From Gemmatimonadota bacterium (GTDB lineage: Bacteria; Gemmatimonadota; Gemmatimonadetes; Gemmatimonadales; Gemmatimonadaceae): 5,247 bases of DNA. How positions within the stretch are numbered: the stretch's first letter is position 1; each line of letters opens with the position of its first letter. This document shows, in pieces, positions 1 through 5,247 of the stretch. The notes under the pieces are model-generated. The model was not told where the DNA came from and made no database searches. It saw only the letters and a list, made by a program, of their open reading frames with translations. The stretch lies in NCBI GenBank assembly GCA_028287205.1, contig JAQBQC010000029.1:1-5247 (forward strand), written 5' to 3'. A program made the translations under genes and the position numbers.

Positions 1-515
1 ACGCGCTGGCGCTGGCCGCCCGACAGCTCGTTGGGGCGATGATCCATGCGGTCCGCGAGCTGCACGCTCGCGAGCGCCTCGCGCGCGCGCTGCTTTCGCT
101 CCGTCGATCCCACGCCCGCGTACACCAGCGGCAACTCCACGTTCTGCAGTGCGGTCGCGCGTGGAAGCAGGTTGAACGTCTGGAAGACGAACCCGATCTC
201 GCGATTGCGCACGCGCGCGAGCTCGTCATCCGCCATCCGCGATACCAGCACGCCATTGAGCCAATATTCGCCGGCGGACGGTGTGTCCAGGCATCCGATC
301 AGGTTCATGAGCGTGGACTTGCCCGAGCCCGATGGGCCCATGATCGCCACGTACTCGTTGCGGCGCACGGCCAGCTCGACTCCGCGCAATGCGTGGACGA
401 CTTCGCCGCCCATGTCGTAGTCTCGCGTGATGCCGCGCGTCACGATCACCCAGTCCGCAGAAGGCACGATGCCGGGCGCGCCGGTAACGACCTGCCGCTC
501 CGCGGTCGTGCTCAT
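1..515 (-). CDS. ABC transporter ATP-binding protein, MacB/LolD type (3' end outside window)
   Basis: This is the nucleotide-binding subunit that powers an inner-membrane export complex by ATP hydrolysis. Only the first 171 codons are present; the gene runs off the left edge. Visible motifs are Walker [10 protein letters not shown] at residues 60-68, the Q-loop [10 protein letters not shown] at about 109-118, and the ABC signature LSGGQRQR at 164-171. Walker B and the H-loop lie outside the window. The stretch [14 protein letters not shown] before Walker A is typical of the MacB/LolD/FtsE-like exporters. The start ATG at 515 is chosen because AGGAAG precedes it by five bases; it gives about 28 residues ahead of the first conserved strand, slightly longer than LolD. 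The gene lies 23 bases after the adaptor gene, so it belongs to the same operon. Whether the permease is a separate gene or fused to this ATPase, as in MacB, cannot be seen. Family assignment is firm; substrate is unknown. Confidence 0.96.
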   Translation of the reverse strand, partial: MSTTAERQVVTGAPGIVPSADWVIVTRGITRDYDMGGEVVHALRGVELAVRRNEYVAIMGPSGSGKSTLMNLIGCLDTPSAGEYWLNGVLVSRMADDELARVRNREIGFVFQTFNLLPRATALQNVELPLVYAGVGSTERKQRAREALASVQLADRMDHRPNELSGGQRQR

Positions 516-520
516 CGCCA

Positions 521-526
521 CTTCCT
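521..526 (-). promoter_or_regulatory. Ribosome binding site of the ABC ATPase gene
   Basis: AGGAAG lies five bases upstream of the ATG at 515, within the 23-base gap after the adaptor stop codon. It is the best Shine-Dalgarno match nearby and decides the start of the ATPase. Confidence 0.75.
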
Positions 527-538
527 GCTCGACCAGAC

Positions 539-1822
539 TCACGCTTTTGCCTCCTTCTTCTTGTCGTCCTTCTTCATCTCTTTCACCGCCGTGCTGTCGT
601 GGAGCGTGCGGATCGCCTGGTAGCTGCCCGCCACCACAGTCTCGCCCTCCTGCAATCCGCTCAGCACCTCGAAATACTCCTCACCCGGAATGCCGACCTT
701 CACGGGGCGGAACACCACGCGGTTGTCCTTGCCCACTACGAACACACCCTCCACATCCTTCTGCGCGATGTCCTTCGTCGCCTTCTTGCCGAGGGCGACC
801 GCGGCGGAATCGCGATTCTCGTTCGCCTCGTGCTCACGCACCGTGAGCGCGATGATCGGAATGCTCAGCACACTCTTGCGCGAATCCCACACGATCTTCG
901 CGGTGGCAGAGAAGTCCGGGCGCGTGTCGACGGGCGGATCGATGAGCTGCACGCGCACCTCGTAATCGACAGCCTGGTCCGAAGCTCCGGTACTCGTCGT
1001 CCCGGCCGACACGGAGCTGTGCGCGATCTCGATCACCTTTCCGCGAAACGTCGTGTCGGGAAACGCATCGATCAACACCTGCGCCGTGTCGCCGACGTGC
1101 AGCCGCGCCACGTCCGTCTCGTCGACCTTGACCTTCGTCTCCAGCACGCTCATGTCGCTGATCGTGAGCAGCAGCGCCTGGTCCTTGCTGAAGGTGCCGG
1201 GCACGGCCGTCTCCCCCTGCCGCACCGCGAGTCGCGTGATGCGCCCGTTCATCGGCGCCAGGATCGTGGTCTTGGCGAGGCTCGACTGCGAGTTCTGCAG
1301 CGCGGCATTCATCTGATCGACCGTGTGCAATGCCGCCTGGTAGAGCGCGTTGTTCACGTCCACAGTCGTCTTCAGCTGCTCGAGCTGCTCCGCGGAGATC
1401 AGCGCCGGATTCTCCTTCACGATCTCGGCCGAGCGTCGATAGGAATTCTGCGACTGCTCGAGATTCGCCTTGGCGCGAGCGAGATCGGCCTTCGCGGACG
1501 CCACGCCGGCCGCCTCGCGCTGCACCTCCGCCTGGTACGTCGCGGGATCGATCTGCAGCAGGAACTGCCCCTTCGTCACCATCTGGCCCTCGATCACCGA
1601 GAGCTTGACGATGCGCCCGCTCACATCGGAGGCGACATCCACCTTGGTGTGCGGCTGCACCTGGCCACTCGCGGTGACGTAGGCGACGAGATCCCGCTTC
1701 TGCACCTTCTCGAGGCGGACCTCCACCGGCTTGTCTCCGCGCTTGAACGCGGCGAGCACCACTACGCCCACCAGCAGGAGCCCACCCACAACCGCGGTAA
1801 TCGCCTTTCCCCGTCGAGTCAT
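539..1822 (-). CDS. Periplasmic adaptor (membrane fusion) protein, MacA/HlyD-type efflux RND/ABC adaptor
   Basis: This 427-residue protein should link the inner-membrane ABC transporter to the outer-membrane channel. Residues 1-7 are a short basic N-terminus and about 8-25 a hydrophobic anchor. A first half lipoyl/barrel-sandwich strand set follows at about 58-95 ([20 protein letters not shown], then [13 protein letters not shown]). An alpha-helical coiled-coil hairpin rich in Ala, Gln, Glu and Lys spans about 96-185. The second lipoyl half is at about 187-208 ([18 protein letters not shown]). Beta-barrel and membrane-proximal domains occupy about 220-400, ending in [20 protein letters not shown], a usual adaptor C-terminal motif. 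The last 15 residues form a charged Lys/Glu/Asp tail. Length is normal for MacA-type adaptors. The ATG at 1822 follows GGAG by six bases and lies 12 bases after the stop of the channel gene, consistent with one operon. Pairing with an ABC ATPase rather than an RND pump favours a MacA-like role. Confidence 0.95.
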   Translation of the reverse strand: MTRRGKAITAVVGGLLLVGVVVLAAFKRGDKPVEVRLEKVQKRDLVAYVTASGQVQPHTKVDVASDVSGRIVKLSVIEGQMVTKGQFLLQIDPATYQAEVQREAAGVASAKADLARAKANLEQSQNSYRRSAEIVKENPALISAEQLEQLKTTVDVNNALYQAALHTVDQMNAALQNSQSSLAKTTILAPMNGRITRLAVRQGETAVPGTFSKDQALLLTISDMSVLETKVKVDETDVARLHVGDTAQVLIDAFPDTTFRGKVIEIAHSSVSAGTTSTGASDQAVDYEVRVQLIDPPVDTRPDFSATAKIVWDSRKSVLSIPIIALTVREHEANENRDSAAVALGKKATKDIAQKDVEGVFVVGKDNRVVFRPVKVGIPGEEYFEVLSGLQEGETVVAGSYQAIRTLHDSTAVKEMKKDDKKKEAKA

Positions 1823-1828
1823 CTGTTG

Positions 1829-1832
1829 CTCC
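1829..1832 (-). promoter_or_regulatory. Ribosome binding site of the adaptor gene
   Basis: GGAG lies six bases before the ATG at 1822 and fills most of the 12-base gap behind the TAA of the channel gene. This spacing supports continuous translation along one mRNA. Confidence 0.7.
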
Positions 1833-1834
1833 GA

Positions 1835-3334
1835 TTAGCGCAATGGACGGCCGACGGCCGCTTCCAGAGCGGCGAAGGCCTTATGGAAATCATAAACCGA
1901 GTTGATGCGATCGCTCTCCGCCTGCTCGAACTGCGTGCGTGCATCGCTCACGTCGAGAAAGGGAGCGAGTCCCACCCGGTAGCGCTCTTCCGCAAGCCGG
2001 AGAGCCTCCCGAGCCTGTTGTGCCGTGCGCTCCGACAACGACACCTGTTCCGCTTGCGCCTGCAAGGTCAGATACGCACCCGTTACGGTGGCCGTCGTCT
2101 TCAGCTCCTGCGAGCGAATCATGTAGAGCGCATCGTTGTGCGCCGCCTCGGACTGCTCCACGCGCTGTTCGCGCTGGAAGTTGTCGAAGATCGGAAGCGA
2201 CAGCGTCGCGCTGATCTGGAACGGCTGCCGCGTGAAGCCGAACGGAAAGGCATTGTTCTGGCTGCGAAGCGACGCTGCTTCCGCCGGCGGAAGCGAGCCG
2301 TCCGGCATGAGCGGGCCGCACTGGCCTCGGAGACTCGAAAGACCAGCGCCAACCCGAATCGAATCCTGCGTGAGGCAGCTCGCCCTGTTCGCGGCCGCCT
2401 GTCCTATGAGGAAGTTCGGATTGGTGAAGGAGTTCGTGTAGCCGCCGAGTCCCGTCGATACCTGCAGCGTGGGCAGGTAGCTGCCGCGAGCGGCCTTGAT
2501 CCCGAGCCGCGCCGACTCGTCGCGCGTGCGCGCCGCCTGCAGCGCAGGGTTGTCAGAGCGCGCCAGCGCGAGCACGGAGTCGACGGTGAACGTCGGAGCC
2601 ACCACCGGGTAGATCGTCGTCAACCGCGAGTTCTGCGGCGCCTCGACGCCCATGTGCTGGAAGAGCGTCAGCCGGTCGATCGCGACCTGGTTCTTCGCTC
2701 TGATCGCAGCCACCCGCTGCGTGCCCAGATTGACCTCGGCTTTCGAGACGTCGAGCGAGATCCCCGAGCCGACCGCGAGCTTCGCCTTCGCCAGCTGCAG
2801 CGACGTCTGCGCGTTCGCGATCAACGAATCCTCGAGCCGCGCCTTCGCCTGGTCGCCGAGCACCGTGAAGTAGTCCTGTGCGACCTGCGAACGCACCGTG
2901 GACACGGAGCTGGTCACATCGGCATCGGCCGCGCGCACGTTGGCGCTCTCGATCTTCGGATTCAGGAAGGTGCTCGTGCCGATGTTGTACGTCAGCCCGA
3001 TGAAGTAGGACGACTGCTCCGAGTTCGACCCGTTGCCGAACGCGAAGCCGTTACTCGAGAGCGTGTTACCCTGCGCGAGGTAGAGCCCCTGAAGCTGCGC
3101 GTCGGCGCGCGGCAGGAGGGCACCGTAGGCCGAGCGACGCTTGGCGACCGCGGTGCGCCGCGCCTCGACGATCTGCAGGTGATCGGGATTGTTCTTGGTG
3201 GCGATCGCCATGGCCTGATCGAGCGACAGCTCGGGGCCGCCAGTGGAGTCCACCGCCTGGGCACGAGCGCTCGAGAATGGCAGAAATACAGCCACGGCAC
3301 CTATGGCGGCCGTGGCGACTGACGTGAACCGCAT
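1835..3334 (-). CDS. TolC-family outer membrane efflux channel protein
   Basis: This 499-residue protein should form the trimeric outer-membrane/periplasmic duct of the pump. Residues 1-26 are a Sec signal peptide: basic start, hydrophobic core, and SSARAQA with likely cleavage after ARA or AQA. The mature part shows the two-fold OEP repeat. The first repeat opens with LSLDQAMAIATKNNP (about 36-50) and contains the long helices 124-230. The second opens with VDSVLALARSDNPALQAART (251-270) and ends with helices at about 385-497, including LRLAEERYRVGLAPFLDVSDA (446-466). Both halves carry a beta segment for the barrel, near 82-122 and 290-385. The second has a long insert, about residues 303-368, with the protein's only two cysteines (320 and 339). 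The start at 3334 is supported by GAGGA nine bases upstream and by the signal peptide. The gene is first in the three-gene export cluster. Confidence in the family is high; which substrate passes is unknown. Confidence 0.96.
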   Translation of the reverse strand: MRFTSVATAAIGAVAVFLPFSSARAQAVDSTGGPELSLDQAMAIATKNNPDHLQIVEARRTAVAKRRSAYGALLPRADAQLQGLYLAQGNTLSSNGFAFGNGSNSEQSSYFIGLTYNIGTSTFLNPKIESANVRAADADVTSSVSTVRSQVAQDYFTVLGDQAKARLEDSLIANAQTSLQLAKAKLAVGSGISLDVSKAEVNLGTQRVAAIRAKNQVAIDRLTLFQHMGVEAPQNSRLTTIYPVVAPTFTVDSVLALARSDNPALQAARTRDESARLGIKAARGSYLPTLQVSTGLGGYTNSFTNPNFLIGQAAANRASCLTQDSIRVGAGLSSLRGQCGPLMPDGSLPPAEAASLRSQNNAFPFGFTRQPFQISATLSLPIFDNFQREQRVEQSEAAHNDALYMIRSQELKTTATVTGAYLTLQAQAEQVSLSERTAQQAREALRLAEERYRVGLAPFLDVSDARTQFEQAESDRINSVYDFHKAFAALEAAVGRPLR

Positions 3335-3343
3335 CGTTTCCTG

Positions 3344-3348
3344 TCCTC
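3344..3348 (-). promoter_or_regulatory. Ribosome binding site of the TolC-type gene
   Basis: GAGGA lies nine bases upstream of the ATG at 3334; a second purine run, AGGAAA (3342 to 3337), lies only two bases from the start and is probably too close. The pair supports 3334 as the start. Confidence 0.6.
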
Positions 3349-3365
3349 GTGTCCGAAGTCACGCC

Positions 3366-3394
3366 CAATACGGCGGGGATCGCTACGAGGTTTC
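3366..3394 (-). promoter_or_regulatory. Possible promoter of the three-gene export operon
   Basis: The 108-base gap between the secreted-protein gene and the TolC-type gene (3335-3442) is the only sizeable untranslated stretch in the cluster. On the minus strand it holds GAAACC (3394-3389), then 17 bases, then GTATTG (3371-3366), about 31 bases before the ATG. The pair resembles an extracytoplasmic-function sigma promoter or a weak housekeeping one. A second GAAAC lies about 18 bases upstream of the first. No consensus TTGACA/TATAAT was found. This is a weak, eye-based call. Confidence 0.25.
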
Positions 3395-3442
3395 AGGTAC
3401 GGGACAGTTTCGGACGGTAGCGCAGCGTGGGCGCGAAGCGAC

Positions 3443-4138
3443 CTAGCGGGGGAGCTCGTCGCGGGTGGCCGTGATCTTGTCGCCGTCGAGCTGAACCTTG
3501 AGAATGCGGCCCTGCGCATCCGCCCATACCTGCCGGGTGGCGCCCCCGGGCTCCTGCACGGTGTAGTGGCGCGCCTCCACCGACGACGTTCCGACGCGAA
3601 CCTGCTCGGTGGCGCCGGCCTGGATGCGCATCGTCTCCTGCGTGTTGCGGCGCGGGATGACCACGGGAATCGTCGCCGACCCGCCGCGGGCGCGCTGCAC
3701 GAGGAAGTAGTACTGGTGGAAAATGTCGTCATCGAGAATGAGCGCACCGTCGGACACGATGTACTCCTTCGACGACTCGCCCTTTGCATTCTTGAGCTGT
3801 GCGCTGAAGCGTCCACCACCGATGCGGCCGCGGAGCCGCTCGACATCGGTGCCGGTGCGCACCTCCACCTGGTACGCGAGCGGCGAGAACGACGTGTCCG
3901 TGCGGAGCGCGGGCGCGAGATGCTCTGTGTCGAACGTCACAGTCGCGTTGGCGACGACGACATCGCCGCCGGCGCCGCGCGTACGCCGGATGGTGAACGA
4001 CTCCTGTCCGATGCGATCGGACGGGCGCGTTCCCCCACGGGTGATCGTAAAGGAGCCCTCATCCACTGTAACAACCTGGGCGGGGGCGAGGCTCGGCTGC
4101 GCGAGCGAAAGCGCGACGACCAACGAGAGTGTGCGCAT
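3443..4138 (-). CDS. Secreted or periplasmic protein of unknown function (beta-rich)
   Basis: This 231-residue protein is not one I can name. Residues 1-21 look like a Sec signal peptide (MRTLSLVVALSLAQPSLAPA, cleavage near APAQ). The mature part has no cysteines and alternates polar and hydrophobic residues, as in an antiparallel beta sheet. Two GSFTI/ESFTI-like segments sit at about 28-34 and 45-51, and an acidic DDD stretch at 136-138. The C-terminal VWADAQGRILKVQLDGDKITATR (204-226) recalls the closing strands of periplasmic beta-fold families such as DUF3108 or DUF6134; that is resemblance only. The start at 4138 is chosen for the signal peptide, although no Shine-Dalgarno sequence precedes it. 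An in-frame ATG at 4177 would add 13 residues (MNASPFPGYHISD) and overlap the upstream TGA as ATGA, which would suit translational coupling. The gene probably shares a transcript with the creatininase-like gene. No catalytic motif is visible. Confidence 0.85.
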   Translation of the reverse strand: MRTLSLVVALSLAQPSLAPAQVVTVDEGSFTITRGGTRPSDRIGQESFTIRRTRGAGGDVVVANATVTFDTEHLAPALRTDTSFSPLAYQVEVRTGTDVERLRGRIGGGRFSAQLKNAKGESSKEYIVSDGALILDDDIFHQYYFLVQRARGGSATIPVVIPRRNTQETMRIQAGATEQVRVGTSSVEARHYTVQEPGGATRQVWADAQGRILKVQLDGDKITATRDELPR

Positions 4139-4173
4139 GTCGGAAATATGATACCCGGGGAAGGGGGAAGCGT

Positions 4174-4920
4174 TCATTCTTCCGGAGCGGGAGTGAGAAA
4201 AATACGCTCGCTGACTCGCTGCCGTATGCGCTCGTACATGGCGCGTCCCTTTTCGGCGGTCGCGAGCGACGGGCGGCCGATGGACCCCGCGCTCTCCTTC
4301 GGGACGCGCAAATATCCGCGGCGGTAACGGCGCAGCTGCTCGCGACTCATCATGAAATCCTGCGCCCATTCCATGCGCACGAGCTCCGGTGCGAGATACA
4401 ACATCAGTGACGTATCGGCTTCGTCGCCGTGCATGTGCTCCGGCTGGCCCTCGAGCAGATCGTCGAGACGAATCGCGTACAGATCGACCACGCGCACGCG
4501 CGCCTCGCGCGTGATCACGGTGCTGAGCGCATCCTGATGCGGATCGTGATCGTGTGCCGTGATCAGGATAAATTCCCGGAAGCCGCACCCTTCCCACGAC
4601 GCGAGGAGATCGTTGAGCATCCGGTGCAGCGTCTTCCGTCGCACCGACGAATTTCCCACGGCCTCGCGCGCGGTCACGACGTTGACGCCATATTCGACGG
4701 TGGGTGCGCGCAGCACCTTGTACGTGTCGGACAGATCATCCGACAGCTGTTCGGCGATGATGGTCGCGCAGCCGAGGGGAAGGTGAGGGCCATGCTGCTC
4801 GCAGGTGCCAACCGGGATGATCAGGCGCGGATCGCGCGCGAGAATCTCGGCCACAATGCCTGGTGCGGTGTATTTGAGCAACTGCGCCCCTGTCGCGGGC
4901 ACATGGAGGGGAGCGGTCAT
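4174..4920 (-). CDS. Creatininase-family protein with altered metal-site residues
   Basis: The 248-residue product has the length and landmarks of the creatininase superfamily (PF02633), cytoplasmic metal-dependent amidohydrolases that include creatininase, the FAPy deformylase ArfB and the mycofactocin peptidase MftE. The first motif is IIPVGTCEQHGPHLPLG at residues 34-50, keeping Glu41 and His43. The usual following TD is CA here, so the bridging aspartate (Asp45 in Pseudomonas creatininase) is Ala52. The central NGHGGN-like motif is TAHDHD (121-126) with His123 kept. The HAGExETS motif is HGDEADTSLML (164-174), with Asp169 where Glu is usual. SAGSIGRPSLATAEKG (210-225) is the common C-terminal feature. 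The substrate cannot be predicted. ATG 4920 is chosen because the family's N-terminus begins there; an in-frame ATG at 5040 would add 40 low-complexity residues and overlap the divergent gene. No strong Shine-Dalgarno sequence precedes 4920. No signal peptide is seen. Confidence 0.92.
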   Translation of the reverse strand: MTAPLHVPATGAQLLKYTAPGIVAEILARDPRLIIPVGTCEQHGPHLPLGCATIIAEQLSDDLSDTYKVLRAPTVEYGVNVVTAREAVGNSSVRRKTLHRMLNDLLASWEGCGFREFILITAHDHDPHQDALSTVITREARVRVVDLYAIRLDDLLEGQPEHMHGDEADTSLMLYLAPELVRMEWAQDFMMSREQLRRYRRGYLRVPKESAGSIGRPSLATAEKGRAMYERIRQRVSERIFLTPAPEE

Positions 4921-4936
4921 CTCGGACCAAAATGAA
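4921..4936. promoter_or_regulatory. 16-base gap between divergent genes
   Basis: Only 16 bases separate the chosen starts of the creatininase-like gene (minus) and the membrane-protein gene (plus). A short AT-rich run (AAAATGAA) sits here, but no paired -35/-10 elements and no Shine-Dalgarno sequence for either gene could be picked out. Promoters must therefore lie inside the opposing coding regions, or one start is placed wrongly. Confidence 0.4.
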
Positions 4937-5247
4937 GTGAACGTGACGCCGCGAGCGACATCCCGCACCGGAGTCACGACACGTCTCTGGACGCTTGTCG
5001 CGGGCGTGGCGCTCGTGGCGGGGGGCTGGTGGCTGCGCACCCCGAGCGTAGGCTACCTCGCTTTCACCGTCGCCGCCACGGTTGCGACGCTGGGCATCGC
5101 GCTGCTATGGGGGCGCGGCGCGCGCCGGTGGGCCGTCGCGTCCGCCGCCGCGCTCGCGGCGTTCGCGGTGGTGGCGACGAGCTCGCAGCGCGACCTCACG
5201 CGCATCGACAACGACTGGCCGGCGTATCGCGCCCTCGTGGTCGCGCG
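4937..5247 (+). CDS. N-terminus of a multi-pass membrane protein, possibly a sensor kinase (3' end outside window)
   Basis: The first 103 codons are present; the frame is open to the right edge. Three hydrophobic stretches are visible: about residues 17-33 (LWTLVAGVALVAGGWWL), 39-58 (GYLAFTVAATVATLGIALLW) and 64-81 (RWAVASAAALAAFAVVAT). Basic residues (RGARR) lie between the second and third, so by the positive-inside rule that loop is probably cytoplasmic and the segment after 82 (SSQRDLTRIDNDWPAYRALVVA) extracytoplasmic. Several transmembrane segments leading into a polar domain are common in histidine kinases, but no HAMP, PAS, H-box or ATPase motif lies in the window, so this is a guess. 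The start is uncertain: GTG at 4937 or 4943 both keep the first membrane segment, and neither has a clear Shine-Dalgarno sequence. The ATG at 4932 hits a stop after two codons. The gene diverges from the creatininase-like gene. Confidence 0.75.
   Translation, partial: MNVTPRATSRTGVTTRLWTLVAGVALVAGGWWLRTPSVGYLAFTVAATVATLGIALLWGRGARRWAVASAAALAAFAVVATSSQRDLTRIDNDWPAYRALVVA

Noticed and set aside
39..846. Plus-strand open frames over the ATPase and the adaptor C-terminus (39-623, 46-420, 427-846)
   Set aside because: They are antisense to the ATPase and adaptor genes, have Arg/His/Ser/Pro-rich products and show no recognisable features.
599..3322. A 907-codon open frame on the plus strand running antisense to the adaptor and channel genes
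   Set aside because: Its product is dominated by Arg, Leu, His and Asp with no domain, signal peptide or membrane pattern, and it crosses two well-recognised genes and the gap between them. Long antisense frames are expected in GC-rich genes where sense-strand CTA, TTA and TCA codons are rare.
3416..3443. Possible terminator hairpin just after the secreted-protein stop codon
   Set aside because: The arms GGTCGCTTCGCG and CTGCGCTACC pair only with several mismatches and there is no U-run after them, so an intrinsic terminator cannot be claimed.
4139..4597. Upstream extension of the secreted-protein frame to 4597 on the minus strand
   Set aside because: The added residues beyond 4177 are Arg/Gly/Ser/His-rich, run through the creatininase-like gene in another frame and would bury the signal peptide. 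Only the ATG at 4177 is kept as an alternative.
3566..4935. Plus-strand open frames antisense to the secreted-protein and creatininase-like genes (3566-4327, 3723-4151, 4429-4935)
   Set aside because: The products are Arg/His/Ala-rich without domains, and the minus-strand genes explain the sequence through a signal peptide and family motifs.
4921..5040. 40-residue N-terminal extension of the creatininase-like protein to the ATG at 5040
   Set aside because: The extension is low-complexity (Thr/Pro/Ala/Ser/Val/Arg), shows no family similarity and overlaps the first membrane segment of the divergent gene. It remains possible only if the divergent gene starts much further in.

Overview
The window reads as ordinary chromosomal DNA from a high-GC, didermic (Gram-negative-type) bacterium. 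An outer-membrane TolC-type channel and Sec signal peptides show the diderm envelope. Codon use is strongly GC3-biased, and the style of the secreted and creatininase-like proteins suggests Gemmatimonadota or a relative. That placement is an inference from general resemblance and was not tested. I found no tRNA, rRNA, CRISPR array, insertion sequence or phage gene.

Layout: five genes lie on the minus strand, and a sixth starts on the plus strand at the right edge. Read in the direction of transcription, a creatininase-family protein (4920 to 4174) is followed by a small secreted protein of unknown function (4138 to 3443, with an alternative start at 4177 that overlaps the preceding stop as ATGA). 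After a 108-base gap come three tightly packed export genes: a TolC-type outer-membrane channel (3334 to 1835), a membrane-fusion/periplasmic adaptor protein of the MacA type (1822 to 539), and a MacB/LolD-type ABC ATPase (515 to 1, cut by the window edge). The gaps of 12 and 23 bases, each carrying a Shine-Dalgarno sequence, mark these three as one operon. Its permease gene is expected just beyond position 1.

The three export genes together encode most of a tripartite MacAB-TolC-like pump spanning both membranes: ATPase in the cytoplasm, adaptor anchored in the inner membrane, channel in the outer membrane. Substrate cannot be read from the sequence; drugs, peptides, siderophores or lipids are all handled by relatives.

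At the right end, a plus-strand gene starting near 4937 begins with three hydrophobic segments. It looks like the sensor or membrane end of a larger protein, possibly a sensor kinase, but no catalytic domain is inside the window. Its start and the creatininase start are separated by only 16 bases, so at least one promoter must lie inside the opposing gene. The most notable single observation is that the creatininase-like protein has lost the usual metal-bridging aspartate (alanine instead) while keeping the rest of the first motif.
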